Position numbers and translations under genes: made by a program
Shown here: one piece after another, positions 32,887-43,374 of the stretch
Layout of the letters: each line of letters opens with the position of its first letter
Position numbering within the stretch: the first letter of the stretch is position 1
Notes under the pieces: generated by a model
The model's database searches: none
What the model was told of the DNA's origin: nothing
Seen by the model: only the letters and a program-made list of their open reading frames with translations
NCBI GenBank assembly: GCA_947646735.1
Contig: CANTFK010000914.1
Location: 1 to 64,000, forward strand
Source of the DNA: Peronospora farinosa
Lineage: Eukaryota > Oomycota > Peronosporomycetes > Peronosporales > Peronosporaceae
Length of the DNA stretch: 64,000 nucleotides
Direction: 5' to 3'

Positions 32887-34835
32887 TGTTTACTATGCAC
32901 GAAAAAAGCGATATAAAGCTGCAGTCGGTGAATTCCCAAATGGTTAAATATAGACGGTCAATTTGGAGGACGATGACCATGCAGTCGCCAATGTCTGCAT
33001 TTCGGACACTTAGGCTGCTAGAACGAACCAGCTGGTAATAAAGCACACAGAGAGAATAGCACATGAATACCGTTCAATGGGACGATTCCACTTGTATAGG
33101 ACATAGGTGATGTTCAAGCATACAGTTTTCAGGCTTAATAAGCCTATCGTAAGGATCATCGCAAATTTTGTTGTCGCTAGCATTCCCAATCTAAAGAGCT
33201 GCCACTTATAACATAAAAACGAGATTGATCGATCGACCAAATTTCGTTTGCTGTGTAAACCCAAGCAATATATCAACTGTCTATCGATGAAAGCGAGTCA
33301 TACGGAGAAAGCGTACACTATGAAACATGGTGTGGTTATATAGCTGTATTCCATTAGATACAATGAATGGAAATTGAGACCAATTCCTTGTTCACTACGA
33401 TAATGTGACATTTCGTTTTAGTGGATGGTCATACGAATGTACAATTGACAAAGAAGATGTTGAGCGGATGTGTCGGTTTCAACATCCGGTCAGCAAAAAA
33501 CATGTCTTGCGTTTCGAGGCCTTTTTTCAGTCTATGTGTGTCTCTACTACAGCTATAAGCAGCTTATTTTCAACTATTGAGGCATCTTTTAAAAAGCTTT
33601 AGCAAATGTTGTACTAGGACGACAATTTTATAACCCTGATGCATGACGTTAACAGCGACCTTATGTAACTGAAGTTGTAGCGTGAATTTAGCTGCTCGTC
33701 GTCGGTCGAAACATCGAAGAAGTTCATGCGGGGCAAGACCAGGTCTGCTAGACCTGGTTATTTTATTTGCCTCAGATGCTCTGGAAAGACAACTCTGATG
33801 AACATAATTGCGCTCGCCAACGGCGGCAAGATTGCCAACAGCCGAAAATACGAGGCAAACATGCTCTCATTCGGGATATTGCGAGCAGATTATCCTCACG
33901 CGTCTATACCATCATGAAACAAGGGTGTGGTAGACGATGTATTGCCTCGGCTCTTTTAAAATGTTGACAACGGGCTTCCATATTGTTACGAGGCTTGTCG
34001 AAATGGTTGTGAATTACGGTGTAAAAATCTCATCGTTGCTACTGGAGATGTGCTATAAAACAACTACGTCCATCTCCCCAGTATTTTGAATGACATTCTA
34101 TGATCTCGTTTATATATATATATCAGTAGCATCGGTGGCACCCGCCACTCTAAGTTGTTCAGGAATACTTTGATTCCGCCACATCCGCTTATCTAACGTC
34201 TTCTTGAGTACATTTACTGTGCCGGTCTTCGCGATGCAGATAGATATCTTTAAACGTAGTGCTAGCCTATTGGAAACCAGGGTGTGGCAGTGTCACACTA
34301 CTTCAAGATTGAAGACCTTCACCACTACGTGAATATACCGAGGTTAGTTTCCTACGGCTGGATGATACGAAGAGCTTTGAGCACAATGATGTCGTCGCAT
34401 TTCTGAACGTTCTTCGTATTTTAGACAGATGAACCCGTCTAACTGCGACGTAGGACAGCTCAACCTCTGCAGAACGTATAGCGCTTCACAGACTCATAAA
34501 TGCTATTGGCTGGTACTTTTGCACCATTAAATCACGAAATGATAGACCGTATCTCTTTATATCACTCTTGCCTTCATCATTTCCACTAGGGTCTGTTCGT
34601 TTAAAGATATTCCAATCTTTTTAAGTGGCAAGTTTTACTTCAAATAACTTCAGCAAATACCCGGGTAATAAATTGTGCCCTTCCGATGCATCATGATCCC
34701 AACATTCTTGGAATATTGTTTGTCTGTCCGTTCAAGTTTCCATAAAGGACTGTGTTCGCTCGATGACTGTAGGGTGCGATGGCATTAAGTAGTGCGGTGC
34801 ACCGATCACCTACCGAGAGATCAGTCCGTCAGCCT
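32887..34835. other. Intergenic; includes a possible ABC-transporter relic
   Basis: No intact gene. On the plus strand near 33,765-33,860 the reading CSGKTTLMNIIALANGGKIA resembles the Walker A segment of PDR-type ABC transporters (usually GAGKTTLMD plus VIAGRKTGG), followed by KYEANML. The surrounding frames are broken. An AT microsatellite lies at about 34,111-34,124. Confidence 0.35.
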
Positions 34836-35784
34836 TTACAGATAGAACAAATCAAAGCAACTAGTTACAAACAAAAGTTGACGAGCTCTCACCTGGTGTC
34901 GAACTTCTCCTGGCATTAAAGTTTCTTCAACCATCACAAGGCCGTCGTTTGGGTAATTGTGCTGATTGAATGGATTGAGACACAATTTTCCAGCAAGTAC
35001 TAATGGATAACATCTTCGTGGAAGTTTTCCAAGTCGTTGGTCGAGCGTATCGGCACTCAGCATTGCCAACTCCTCCGCTGCCACACCTCCATATCCTGCA
35101 ACTCCAAGATACTTCTTCATTGATTTGTGGTATCGAATCCTTCAGCAAATTTGAAGGAAAAAAAATTAGAAAATTTGTTGCTGTTTTTTTCTCTCCATTC
35201 TTCCCACTTTACCCTCGATTAGGTGGTGCAAGCATCACTACTTTGCATTTGATATAGTTCCAATCTATCGTCCGGAATGCTTCCTGAAACACTCAATATC
35301 ATATCATCAATAAAAAAATATTACTAATAAATATTATTTATCATAAAAATAATACACACATTTAAATTCTTACTTTGTCCAATCAACATAAATAAAATAG
35401 TACTTACTCGTAGCACTAATGCCCCGTATCCATGAGTCACGAAATTAATCGCCTCGTCTGTTGTATGTGGCTTTTGGCTCTTTAAGAACTGAGCCAGTTC
35501 TACAATAATATCATATACGCAAAGAAAAACCCAAATTAGCGATATTATACTATCGGTGTAATAAAAATAACATTTCTTATGTTTTTTACTATATTACTTT
35601 TGCCCGAAGTAGCAAGGGTTTCCGTCCGTGGTCGAAAACGGAACGGCTGGACGTTAAAGCCTCGTACTGCATGCAGGTACAACTCTAATGGAAGAAGTGG
35701 CAGCGAACCACCGTATAGATCGTGGACTGTGATCAACACTCCCTTTGCCAGCATCCCACGTCGGTCGATCACGGCGCTAGCCAT
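34836..35784 (-). CDS. Alpha/beta hydrolase (lipase-like), 4-5 exons, nucleophile Ser missing
   Basis: Exons inferred from GT..AG sites with matching phases: 35,784-35,598; 35,499-35,408; 35,283-35,213; 35,139-34,893 (199 codons). A CAG|GTGAGA donor at 34,893 suggests a short last exon; without it the frame ends at 34,836. Family features: early strand plus HDLYGG (oxyanion-type, usually HGL), the elbow region INFVTHGYGALVLR, KVVMLAPPNRG, then LPLVLAGKL and YPNDGLVMVEETLMPGEVRHQ. This order matches bacterial-type lipase-like hydrolases (elbow FVTHSLGG, VVMLAPPNQG, NDG.V.VE). Here the elbow reads H-G-Y-G-A, so the catalytic Ser is Gly. It is either an inactive family member or a scaffold. The start is 183 bp from PRP38, head to head. 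Confidence 0.7.
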
Positions 35785-35967
35785 CGTTAGAATATTAACC
35801 CAATTTAAAGACGAACCTATCTAAAGTAATATATGTAATGCAAAGTATGATACGTATAAAGTATAAACTTTACAAGGTTTATAACCTTTTCAAATCGATG
35901 CTATCAAAAAATTGACAATCATTTCCGACAAAAACGTTTTTGACACTGTCAAAAATAGACGTCCCGA
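35785..35967. promoter_or_regulatory. Shared divergent promoter (hydrolase-like / PRP38)
   Basis: Only 183 bp separate the two start codons. The stretch is AT-rich, with a TTGACA..GTTTTTGACACTGTCAAAAA inverted motif near 35,910-35,958. No specific element was identified. Confidence 0.5.
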
Positions 35968-36567
35968 ATGAATGCGACGGACCCCAGCGCCCAGAGCGTG
36001 CATGGTGTGAACCCACAGACGCTAATAGAAAAGATCATGCGCAATCGCATCTACTCCAGCATCTACTGGAAGGAGCAATGCTTTGGTCTTACGACTGAAA
36101 CGCTCGTGGATAAAGCCGTCGAGTTGTCCGAATTTGGTGGCACATTTGGTGGTAATCAGCAGCCGACCCATTTTTTGTGTCTTTTACTCAAAATGTTACA
36201 GTTGCAACCAGAACTTGAGGTCGTGAAACAATTTATTGAAAATGAGGACTATAAATATGTGACAATTTTGGGGGCAGTTTATCTGCGACTTGTGGGAAAA
36301 CCCATTGATGTGTACCCACTTTTAGAGCCGCTGCTAAGTGACTACCGCAAGATTCGACGACGGAATGTCATTGGCTGGGAAATCACACACGTCGATGAAA
36401 TTGCAGATGCACTGCTGAATGAAGAATTTTATGTGGATTTGGCATTGCCACGACTGGTGGAGAGAGAGATACTGGAGAAAAACAATGGCTTGATGCCACG
36501 GAAGAGTCCGCTAGAAGACAAACTATATGAAGAAAGTGATAGTAGTGACAGTGAAGAGGAGACGTGA
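35968..36567 (+). CDS. PRP38: Pre-mRNA splicing factor PRP38
   Basis: 199 residues, single exon. The whole PRP38 domain is present (about 10-180): VHGVNPQTLIEKIMRNRIYS, SIYWKEQCFGLTTETLVDKA, EFGGTFGGNQQPTHFLCLLL, EDYKYVTILGAVYLRLVGKP and GWEITHVDEIADALL. The domain binds MFAP1-like partners and acts in activation of the tri-snRNP/B complex in the nucleus. The C-terminus is a short acidic Ser tail (ESDSSDSEEET) instead of the long RS-rich tail of animal PRPF38A. Nothing looks broken. It shares a 183-bp divergent intergenic region with the hydrolase-like gene. Confidence 0.95.
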   Translation: MNATDPSAQSVHGVNPQTLIEKIMRNRIYSSIYWKEQCFGLTTETLVDKAVELSEFGGTFGGNQQPTHFLCLLLKMLQLQPELEVVKQFIENEDYKYVTILGAVYLRLVGKPIDVYPLLEPLLSDYRKIRRRNVIGWEITHVDEIADALLNEEFYVDLALPRLVEREILEKNNGLMPRKSPLEDKLYEESDSSDSEEET

Positions 36568-37553
36568 TCGTGATTTGATGATCTGTCTGGACCTCGAGAA
36601 GCTCAAAGTGTGTAGTAAGTTGCATCTATTGATCATTCTAGGGACGGGTGTGGTGGCTCTTTCTCTATTTGCACAGCAGTCGGGATGATGGTTAGAGACA
36701 TTTGGAAACAGTTTTTCGTCGATGGAATTGACAACTGTCAACACTGAGAGCGAGCTCTATTTGGTAATCGAACGAAGCAAATGACGGAGCAGGTACGCAG
36801 CTGGCTGTTATTAGAACTGCGTCATGGCAAGTAACAGAGGTAGACGAAGAGATACTTGAATTTGACAGAAACGCATTTCTTTTGAAAGAGGTCCAGTAGG
36901 ATTCTGCCCGTGAGACCACAGCAACTTTTGACGTCTCGAGTTTATATTAGCAGAGCTTTTGCTTGTATACAAACGATCGCATTACGACAAAGCTCTGTTA
37001 GTGCTTCTTAAACATTATAAACGTGCACCACGCTCGACAAATGCACCACGTTTGACATACACACTTGTCAGATCCATGTTCATGCACAATACAAAATGAT
37101 GACCCCGCTAGCTGCTCAATACGCGCAGCAAGTGACGATAGAATTTGTTGAACAGCACAATGACCGACAACGCCTTTCCACAAAGACGATTGTAATCATT
37201 CTTACTGTCATCTTCTTACTTGTAGTGCGCTCAGCACAGCAAAGTGGTGTGTTTTGGATAATGGCAAAAGTACTGGATTTACGTTGACCTAGATCACAAT
37301 GCTCGCAGTCAATGATCAATGTCTACGTAGTAAAGTAAACAACCACTGGATGCTGGAATAACTAGCCTTTCGGTACTAAGATTCATTATCTGCAAGCAAC
37401 ATTTGCTCCTCTTGTCCATACTCATACTATCTCATACCGGCGAAGGATACTTGAATGTGCTGCCTTTACCGAGATGTCCGCGCTCGACCGTCTACCAACT
37501 TCGTCAGCAAAAAAGTACCACTGTACCATTGTCATCTTGTCGCTCTTGTTGGT
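36568..37553. other. Intergenic, with one possible small membrane protein ORF
   Basis: At 37,096-37,287 (plus) there is a 63-residue frame with a single hydrophobic segment (TIVIILTVIFLLVV) after a polar N-terminus. It could be a small membrane protein, but there is no family match and it is not called as a gene. Otherwise nothing is seen. Confidence 0.3.
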
Positions 37554-38507
37554 TTACGAAATTTTCGCGTAATTTTGAGGGTCTTTAAACAACTCGTGGA
37601 GCAACTCATGGATCAGTGCATGGCCCGGACTTGTAGCAAAGAAGTAGCCATGTAGGGGGTAACCTGCAAGGCCTATATCGCCAATGCAGTCCAGCATCTT
37701 GTGACGTGTCCATTCGTCACGAAACCGCAGTCCTTCTGCATTCCGAACAGTTGCTGTAGTAGCCTGTTCATTTTTAGAAAACACGACGGCATTATCAAGC
37801 GACCCACCACGTGCCAATCCATGGGTTTGCATCCACTCAATCTCCTTTTCAAACGTAAAAGTCCTAGCCGATGCAATCTCTTGATAAAAAGCATTCATCG
37901 TCAAATCCGGGTCCGATCCCAATGCAAAACGACAGAACGTCGTGCCCAGCTGTTCGTGTTCAAAATTTACTTGCACCGACATATGGAGCGTCGGAATTTG
38001 CAAGGACAAAGACGAGCTACGGAGATCTTTTGGCAAAGGAAGAAACCACGCTGCTTTGTCCTGCTTAATGACTTGTACTGGTCGCATAATGCAGAGATAA
38101 GTAAGACGTGCGCCTTCCTGTTCTTCAATACCCACACGTCGAATTTCCTCCACGTACTCGATACTACTCCCGTCCAAGATCGGTACTTCAACACAAAACT
38201 TCTGGCTCTTGACATTTTCATGCTCAATAAAAGCATTCGTGATTCGAGACGCCACTAGCGCTGCCATTAAGTGCTCACTAGTCGATACGATCGAGCCATT
38301 GGCACCAATAAGTTGTGTGCACAATTGACTGTTGCTACTGACGTTCTCGATCAAAGCTGGAATTGCACGACTTCGGTCACCTATATGAAAAACAATACCC
38401 GAGTTTACAGGAGCTGGATGTACACGGATCACCACTTTTTCACCGGAATGCAACCCCACACCCGTAAATTGTAGCGTCTGCTTGAGCGTCCGCTGCCACG
38501 GACCCAT
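37554..38507 (-). CDS. lpxC: LpxC-like UDP-3-O-acyl-N-acetylglucosamine deacetylase
   Basis: 317 residues, single exon. It matches bacterial and plant LpxC: RTLKQTLQFTGVGLHSGEKV at the N-terminus; the zinc ligand and general-base motif STSEHLMAAL (E and H, about residues 77-86); the domain-II block VPILDGSSIEYVEEI; SARTFTFEKEIEWMQTHGLA; NAVVFS; and RHKMLDCIGDIGLAGYPLHG (zinc His and Asp, about residues 269-288), then PGHALIHEL with the catalytic His. All catalytic and zinc residues are present. In bacteria this is the committed step of lipid A synthesis. Plants and some protists keep a lipid A-like pathway, in plants in mitochondria. No clear targeting peptide is visible before the domain, and a longer N-terminus would need another start. 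Confidence 0.92.
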   Translation of the reverse strand: MGPWQRTLKQTLQFTGVGLHSGEKVVIRVHPAPVNSGIVFHIGDRSRAIPALIENVSSNSQLCTQLIGANGSIVSTSEHLMAALVASRITNAFIEHENVKSQKFCVEVPILDGSSIEYVEEIRRVGIEEQEGARLTYLCIMRPVQVIKQDKAAWFLPLPKDLRSSSLSLQIPTLHMSVQVNFEHEQLGTTFCRFALGSDPDLTMNAFYQEIASARTFTFEKEIEWMQTHGLARGGSLDNAVVFSKNEQATTATVRNAEGLRFRDEWTRHKMLDCIGDIGLAGYPLHGYFFATSPGHALIHELLHELFKDPQNYAKIS

Positions 38508-40149
38508 GAAAAGTTGTTTTGTCGATTTTTATCCAATCAATTGGCTTTAATAAATTGTCTTTAGCACGTACAGACCTCCCTCCAATAAGTGATCCTCCGA
38601 TAAGTTATAACCTCCGGTAGGCTATCGAATTTCGTTTCCACCGAGCTCGTTCTATGGTCGCTAAGTTATAAGTTATAAGTTATAATCAGGCAGGGAAATA
38701 TAACTTTATAAACTGAGTATTTTTCTTTACTTCAGACGAGAAAACTTACTCAAACCACATGTCAAGGGTAGTTTCAGTATGGGTGCGTTGCGTAAAGTCA
38801 AGTTGAAGGTCGTGGTAGAACTCTATAAGCGGCTTGTGGACTGAGATACATTGAGCAGGTCGCAGTTATCACGAAGGAGGTTAGTCTCTTCAATTCTGGT
38901 GAACTTGTCTGCAACAGGCGCCACATCTCCACTAATTTCTCCCTCCTTTTGTGCCTGGTGAGAGCAGGAACGGTAGGGTAACTAGCGTAGATAGGGATGC
39001 ATAGAAGAGAAAAATTAGCAGAGAAAATCAAGCATAACACAGAATCATGAATAATATAAAATCTAGCTTTTACCTCTTCCACAAATCTCGTTCTCGCTCA
39101 GCTCTGGCTAAGCAGTCTCATCCTCTACTATAGGATTGCAAGCTTCGAAACGTTAATTGATCTTGAACACGCAGCTGCTCTAGAGGGTCTCTCAGCTCCT
39201 ACTCCAGCTTTTCGACATCTTCTACTATCTAGGTAGGTAAGACACTATTAAACACTGTAAATTTTTATAAAGCTTTCACTAATAGCATAAAAAACAAGTT
39301 TACGACATGTCTCACACCTTTTGGCCGGGTCCAACTAGCAAAGGAGTCAAGGACTTAAGTTCTTTTAGCAGGTTGAACCTAGGATCCTTTTTTTATCTAT
39401 GTACAATACACATGATCCGATAAGTTATAGCCTCCGTTAAGTTATGGGTATCGTCGTCCACCGTACCCATAACTTAACAGAGGGAGCTCTGTATATCAGT
39501 ACTACTGGATATAATAACTGAAGTAACTACACGACTTTTTGGTGAAGGCAGTTACATAACATGTGTATACTATACATTGTTCAAACAGATGAGACACACT
39601 ATAGAATCAATTATACCACATTCCTCGGTGCTTTAAAAGGGCCTTTAACTGACTGAGCTCAGTAGTTGCAAATAGAAGGGCGTTGATGCCGACGTTTCGT
39701 TTTATATACCACCCCTAGCAATCGTAACAATTCTTGCATGTTATAGATACAGTAGTGCCTGGTAAAACATGAGATCAAGTCACTTCAACATGTCGCCTGT
39801 CCCTTGCCGTCTTGTCGCGCATTTTTTGGGGGGTACGACAACGTTAACTCTATGTAAATAATTGGCAGCCACCACAGTGTTAAAAGGACTATAGTATTTC
39901 TTAGTGTTCTATTCTTATGAGCTCAACCACATACAATCTTTTACTATTGTAAACTGAAGTCTATTTTTGAATCGTCCTGTCTGTCGAAACCCAGGAATTA
40001 CAATGCTAGTCTTACATGATGTGTTTCACACAAGGAAAATGACTTTATCTGACTATATGATCCATCTCCATACTCAATTCAACGTTGTACGTTGAAGCTC
40101 CACAGTCAAGAAACACGGATTTTTACCAACATTCTGTCAACATCCGGGC
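38508..40149. other. Intergenic; holds a TIR element
   Basis: See the mobile element at 38,571-39,491. The remainder (39,494-40,149) is AT-rich and shows no gene. It should contain the promoter of the FYVE gene. Confidence 0.5.
38571..39491. mobile_element. TA-flanked terminal-inverted-repeat element (mariner/pogo-like or MITE), 921 bp
   Basis: The left end CAGACCTCCCTCCAATAAGT (38,571) and the reverse complement of the right end CAGAGCTCCCTCTGTTAAGT (39,491) agree at most positions. Both are bordered by TA (38,569-38,570 and 39,492-39,493), the target duplication of Tc1/mariner-type elements. Subterminal GATAAGTTATA-type repeats occur near 38,600, 38,665-38,690 and 39,418. Near the right end is a second inverted repeat (39,431-39,450 with 39,464-39,484). 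No transposase is visible; the one minus-strand frame (39,082-38,798) has no match. It looks non-autonomous or decayed. Confidence 0.55.
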
Positions 40150-42450
40150 ATGGCAGAAGTGTCACGGCCATGGAAACCGGCGGTGAAGCTGGAGCCAGAA
40201 GAAACACTGGCCAGTTATGTTTTCAATTATTCTGTGGTACTTACACCAACTCACGTCCAAAAGAAACGTCGCGTTCATTCAACTAATAACATGCCAGGAA
40301 CAATGCACATTGGACGGAATCAGGACAAGAACATGACGCTGTCGCGTGTTCCAAGTGGAAATACAATGCAATGGATACATAAATCAAATGAAAAACAAGA
40401 CCAAGATCAATTTCGAACGGCGCGACAGAGATTCGTCCTTGAAGACGAAGAAATAGAAGCAACAACACCATTAGCATCATCTTGTGCTTTAAAGTTTAAA
40501 CCAGTGCAACCCAAATTAAGTACAAGCAAATCAGAAGGACGAGCTAATGTATTACCAAGTAGAAGAAGGAGACAATTCCAACAAGATCAAGTATCTCAAT
40601 CGACAAAACGATCAGTGAATCGAGCTCCAGTACAAGATCAAGGACTAGGAAGAGACGACTCGTTTGAAGACACTTTTCTTGCAAGAGAAAAGATGATACA
40701 TCGATGTTTTGGTGTTCTTGAACATAATCAGAGCTGTGGGCCTTTTACGTCAATATCGTCTTGTGGACCAAGTGAAGCTGCAGGAACTTTAGAACAAGGA
40801 TTCATGTCATCAATGACGTATGCAAGTTCAACAGTGGTAATGGATGAAATGTTGGTGACAGTAGCCCAACGAGCCAAGAAGGAGTTGGAAACAATCTCGA
40901 AACGCCAAGTAATGGAAGAGGGAAGATGGAAACGTATAGCACGATCGAAGCCAGAGTGTCAGTCATTCGAGTCTATTAGTAAAGCTAAGGATCAGTACAG
41001 TGTCCTGGTGGAAATGGACTTGCCATGCAGTCTACGAGAGATCATGAGTGTGTACTCTACGGACAATTTAGCTGAGTTTCATCGCAGCATGGAGGCAATC
41101 TTTGGAGACCAGTACGTCTATGGCGTCAATATTCGCACGGCGGACTGTGCTTCAATTGTTGAAGAATGCAACTCGGTTTTGCGGTCGCGCCCACAAGGTC
41201 GACGAGCTTCGGCGCCAGCTACTTCGCGTGGATACGAGGAAAGTATATGTACTAATGTGTCGCCGTTGCGTTCAGCTAAATTACATGTAAATGCTGTAAC
41301 CCTTATGCAAAAGCACCACCTGGTGTGGAAGCAGCGAAATATGACGTTTATGGATTATTTGGAAGAAAACATTGAGACGAAATCAGTCACTCGCGTGATG
41401 CAGACAATGGATATGCAAGATGAAGACCTGGAGTGTAGTTCGATAGCAATGTCGTCCCCGACAGCTGTCTCAAGCAATCTAGAATGTCTCTTTCAACAGC
41501 ATACTCAGCATGGGATCGATTTACGCCGGGAGCTAAAGGGAATCCTTGCGGGATATATCATCCAAGAAGACTCAAATGAGAAGCTTACACGGGTTTTCTT
41601 TCATGCGACGCACCATCACCGTCCCTCTAGTTGGCACGGACCGACAAGAATGCCTCGATCTGCAGTTCAGCTTTTGCGTGCTATGGTAAATAAGGTGTGT
41701 CTTCTTGAGACAGTTATACTGCGTCGTCGTTTGGGTTACTACCCGTTGACTCGTCTGCCTACTTGCTCCGACGTGGCACTCAGATGTGCAGCATGCTGCG
41801 TCCCTTTTAACATGCTTCGCAAGAGATATGTTTGCAGACTGTGTGGCCACCACACGTGTCGGAAGTGTTCGGACGTGCAGGAAGTTGAAAAAACTGTTGG
41901 ACAGGTTGAGAAGCATCGAGTGTGTGCGTCATGTGTGCGGCGCGTAAGCTACTGCGTGTTCAGTATGTGTGCTTTCCCGCCTAAGACCGCTTCGAACGTC
42001 AGTGATACCAGTCGGACATCACCGCGATCCCCGCAACCAATTGAAAGAAACGTGGAAGACGATGATTTTGACCCGCCGATTATGGACGATCTTGCTTCCA
42101 ATGACTTTGAGCACGTGGAAGTTTTTCACTCAAACCAAAACGGAGTCTTTGCCGGTTTCGTATCCCGTTTGCTTCATGATAAAGACAAGAAGCGAGACAT
42201 CGATTCCCATCGGAAACAGGATTTCACTGCCCAAGAGAGGCAAAACTTAACTGCTGCTAAACGAAGGCAGCGGCAGCGGCTGCAACTAAATATTGATGAT
42301 CTGAACCCATGGGCTCCAGGACCACCACCTCTCGACGGTCAGAACACGCCAAAGGAGTCAATATGTATCCTCGACAGCTTCGGTATTTCCGATCCATCGA
42401 CAAGCTCTCGCTTACGCGAGCTACCTTCTTCATCGCCGACGGAAGCGTGA
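40150..42450 (+). CDS. START-like / FYVE zinc-finger protein
   Basis: 766 residues, single exon. The central part (about 255-530) has the layout of oomycete START-like lipid-binding domains (SVLVEMDLPCSLREIMSVYS; HHLVWKQRNMTFMDYLEE). A FYVE-type zinc finger follows at about 547-600: CAACCVPFNMLRKRYVCRLC, GHHTCRKC and HRVCASC give eight Cys/His ligands. The R+HHC+xCG pattern is modified to LCGHHTCRKC, close to the PI3P-binding signature. FYVE domains place proteins on endosomes. The N-terminus (1-250) is low complexity. A basic, Gln-rich tail follows the finger. Oomycetes have many such proteins, most of unknown role. Frame and start look sound. Confidence 0.85.
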   Translation: MAEVSRPWKPAVKLEPEETLASYVFNYSVVLTPTHVQKKRRVHSTNNMPGTMHIGRNQDKNMTLSRVPSGNTMQWIHKSNEKQDQDQFRTARQRFVLEDEEIEATTPLASSCALKFKPVQPKLSTSKSEGRANVLPSRRRRQFQQDQVSQSTKRSVNRAPVQDQGLGRDDSFEDTFLAREKMIHRCFGVLEHNQSCGPFTSISSCGPSEAAGTLEQGFMSSMTYASSTVVMDEMLVTVAQRAKKELETISKRQVMEEGRWKRIARSKPECQSFESISKAKDQYSVLVEMDLPCSLREIMSVYSTDNLAEFHRSMEAIFGDQYVYGVNIRTADCASIVEECNSVLRSRPQGRRASAPATSRGYEESICTNVSPLRSAKLHVNAVTLMQKHHLVWKQRNMTFMDYLEENIETKSVTRVMQTMDMQDEDLECSSIAMSSPTAVSSNLECLFQQHTQHGIDLRRELKGILAGYIIQEDSNEKLTRVFFHATHHHRPSSWHGPTRMPRSAVQLLRAMVNKVCLLETVILRRRLGYYPLTRLPTCSDVALRCAACCVPFNMLRKRYVCRLCGHHTCRKCSDVQEVEKTVGQVEKHRVCASCVRRVSYCVFSMCAFPPKTASNVSDTSRTSPRSPQPIERNVEDDDFDPPIMDDLASNDFEHVEVFHSNQNGVFAGFVSRLLHDKDKKRDIDSHRKQDFTAQERQNLTAAKRRQRQRLQLNIDDLNPWAPGPPPLDGQNTPKESICILDSFGISDPSTSSRLRELPSSSPTEA

Positions 42451-43374
42451 GAAGAATGTCAACGAATGACACAGTATTTTTATTCCCTTATCGAAGAGGA
42501 AGGCAGTAAATGCACAGCTATCAGTGGATTACTACAGTGTACTTACACCGAATAGACTGGCAGCAACTTGCTGGTCTGTAGTTATAAATCAATATCAATC
42601 AAAGTGACGTAATGAAGAATATTTTAGCGATGAATATGTAACATGAATTGTTTCGATATCCAAGCAATAGTATCGTACTACTTACGTAATGTCCATTGTT
42701 GACTCTAGCATCACTCCAGCGTTAGCGTATTATTTCATGGTTACAAAGTGAATCGTATCGATTCTCCTGCTTGACCCCCACGTTCGCAGCCGTTTTTGCC
42801 AATGCAGTCTCATTTTAGCCTCTCAACCTCTTTCAACATGATAGCTTCTAGCTCGGCTAGTTCCTGTCTTCATCCATTCAACCACGGCTGGCTTTACTTG
42901 GTCTTTCGTAAAAATGTTCAACGTCCCTATGCAGATAGACGATGCCACCACCTCTCTAAGCTCCCACCTCTCCAGCCCCCACAGCATCCACTCGTTTGGA
43001 CCATTAAAGTATCGGAAAAGCTCTGAGACGTTAGAAACTTTCCACTTCATCTAGCCAAAACGCCATTGTCTTTTGTTGGAGGTCTTGATTCAAAAACCCA
43101 GCACGATGTCCTCAACTTTCATGATCTCCCGTCATAACGACGTCTTGTCATTGACAATTTCCTTGTATGTTGTACAACTTTGTCATCAATCAAACACAAT
43201 ATATGGAAAATGGTGGAGTCACGTCGATAATTCCCCGCTTCCCTAATAAAAAATTGGCACGAAGTTTCCAGTCGATAAATTATCTTGAAATCTCAACTCG
43301 TCATCGTAACATTTCAATACCAATCTGCCTCCCCTCCCTTCAAACAATACCATCAAGTATTTACAACCCCGCCA
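42451..43374. other. Intergenic between FYVE gene and chromo-barrel gene
   Basis: On the minus strand (43,130-42,823) short readable pieces (FLNQDLQQKTMAFWLDEVES and MKWKVSNVSELFRYFNGPNE) hint at a decayed gene of unknown family. Nothing else is seen. Confidence 0.35.

Noticed and set aside
37096..37287. 63-codon ORF with one hydrophobic segment
   Set aside because: Could be a small membrane protein, but no homology or supporting context; mentioned only in the intergenic entry.
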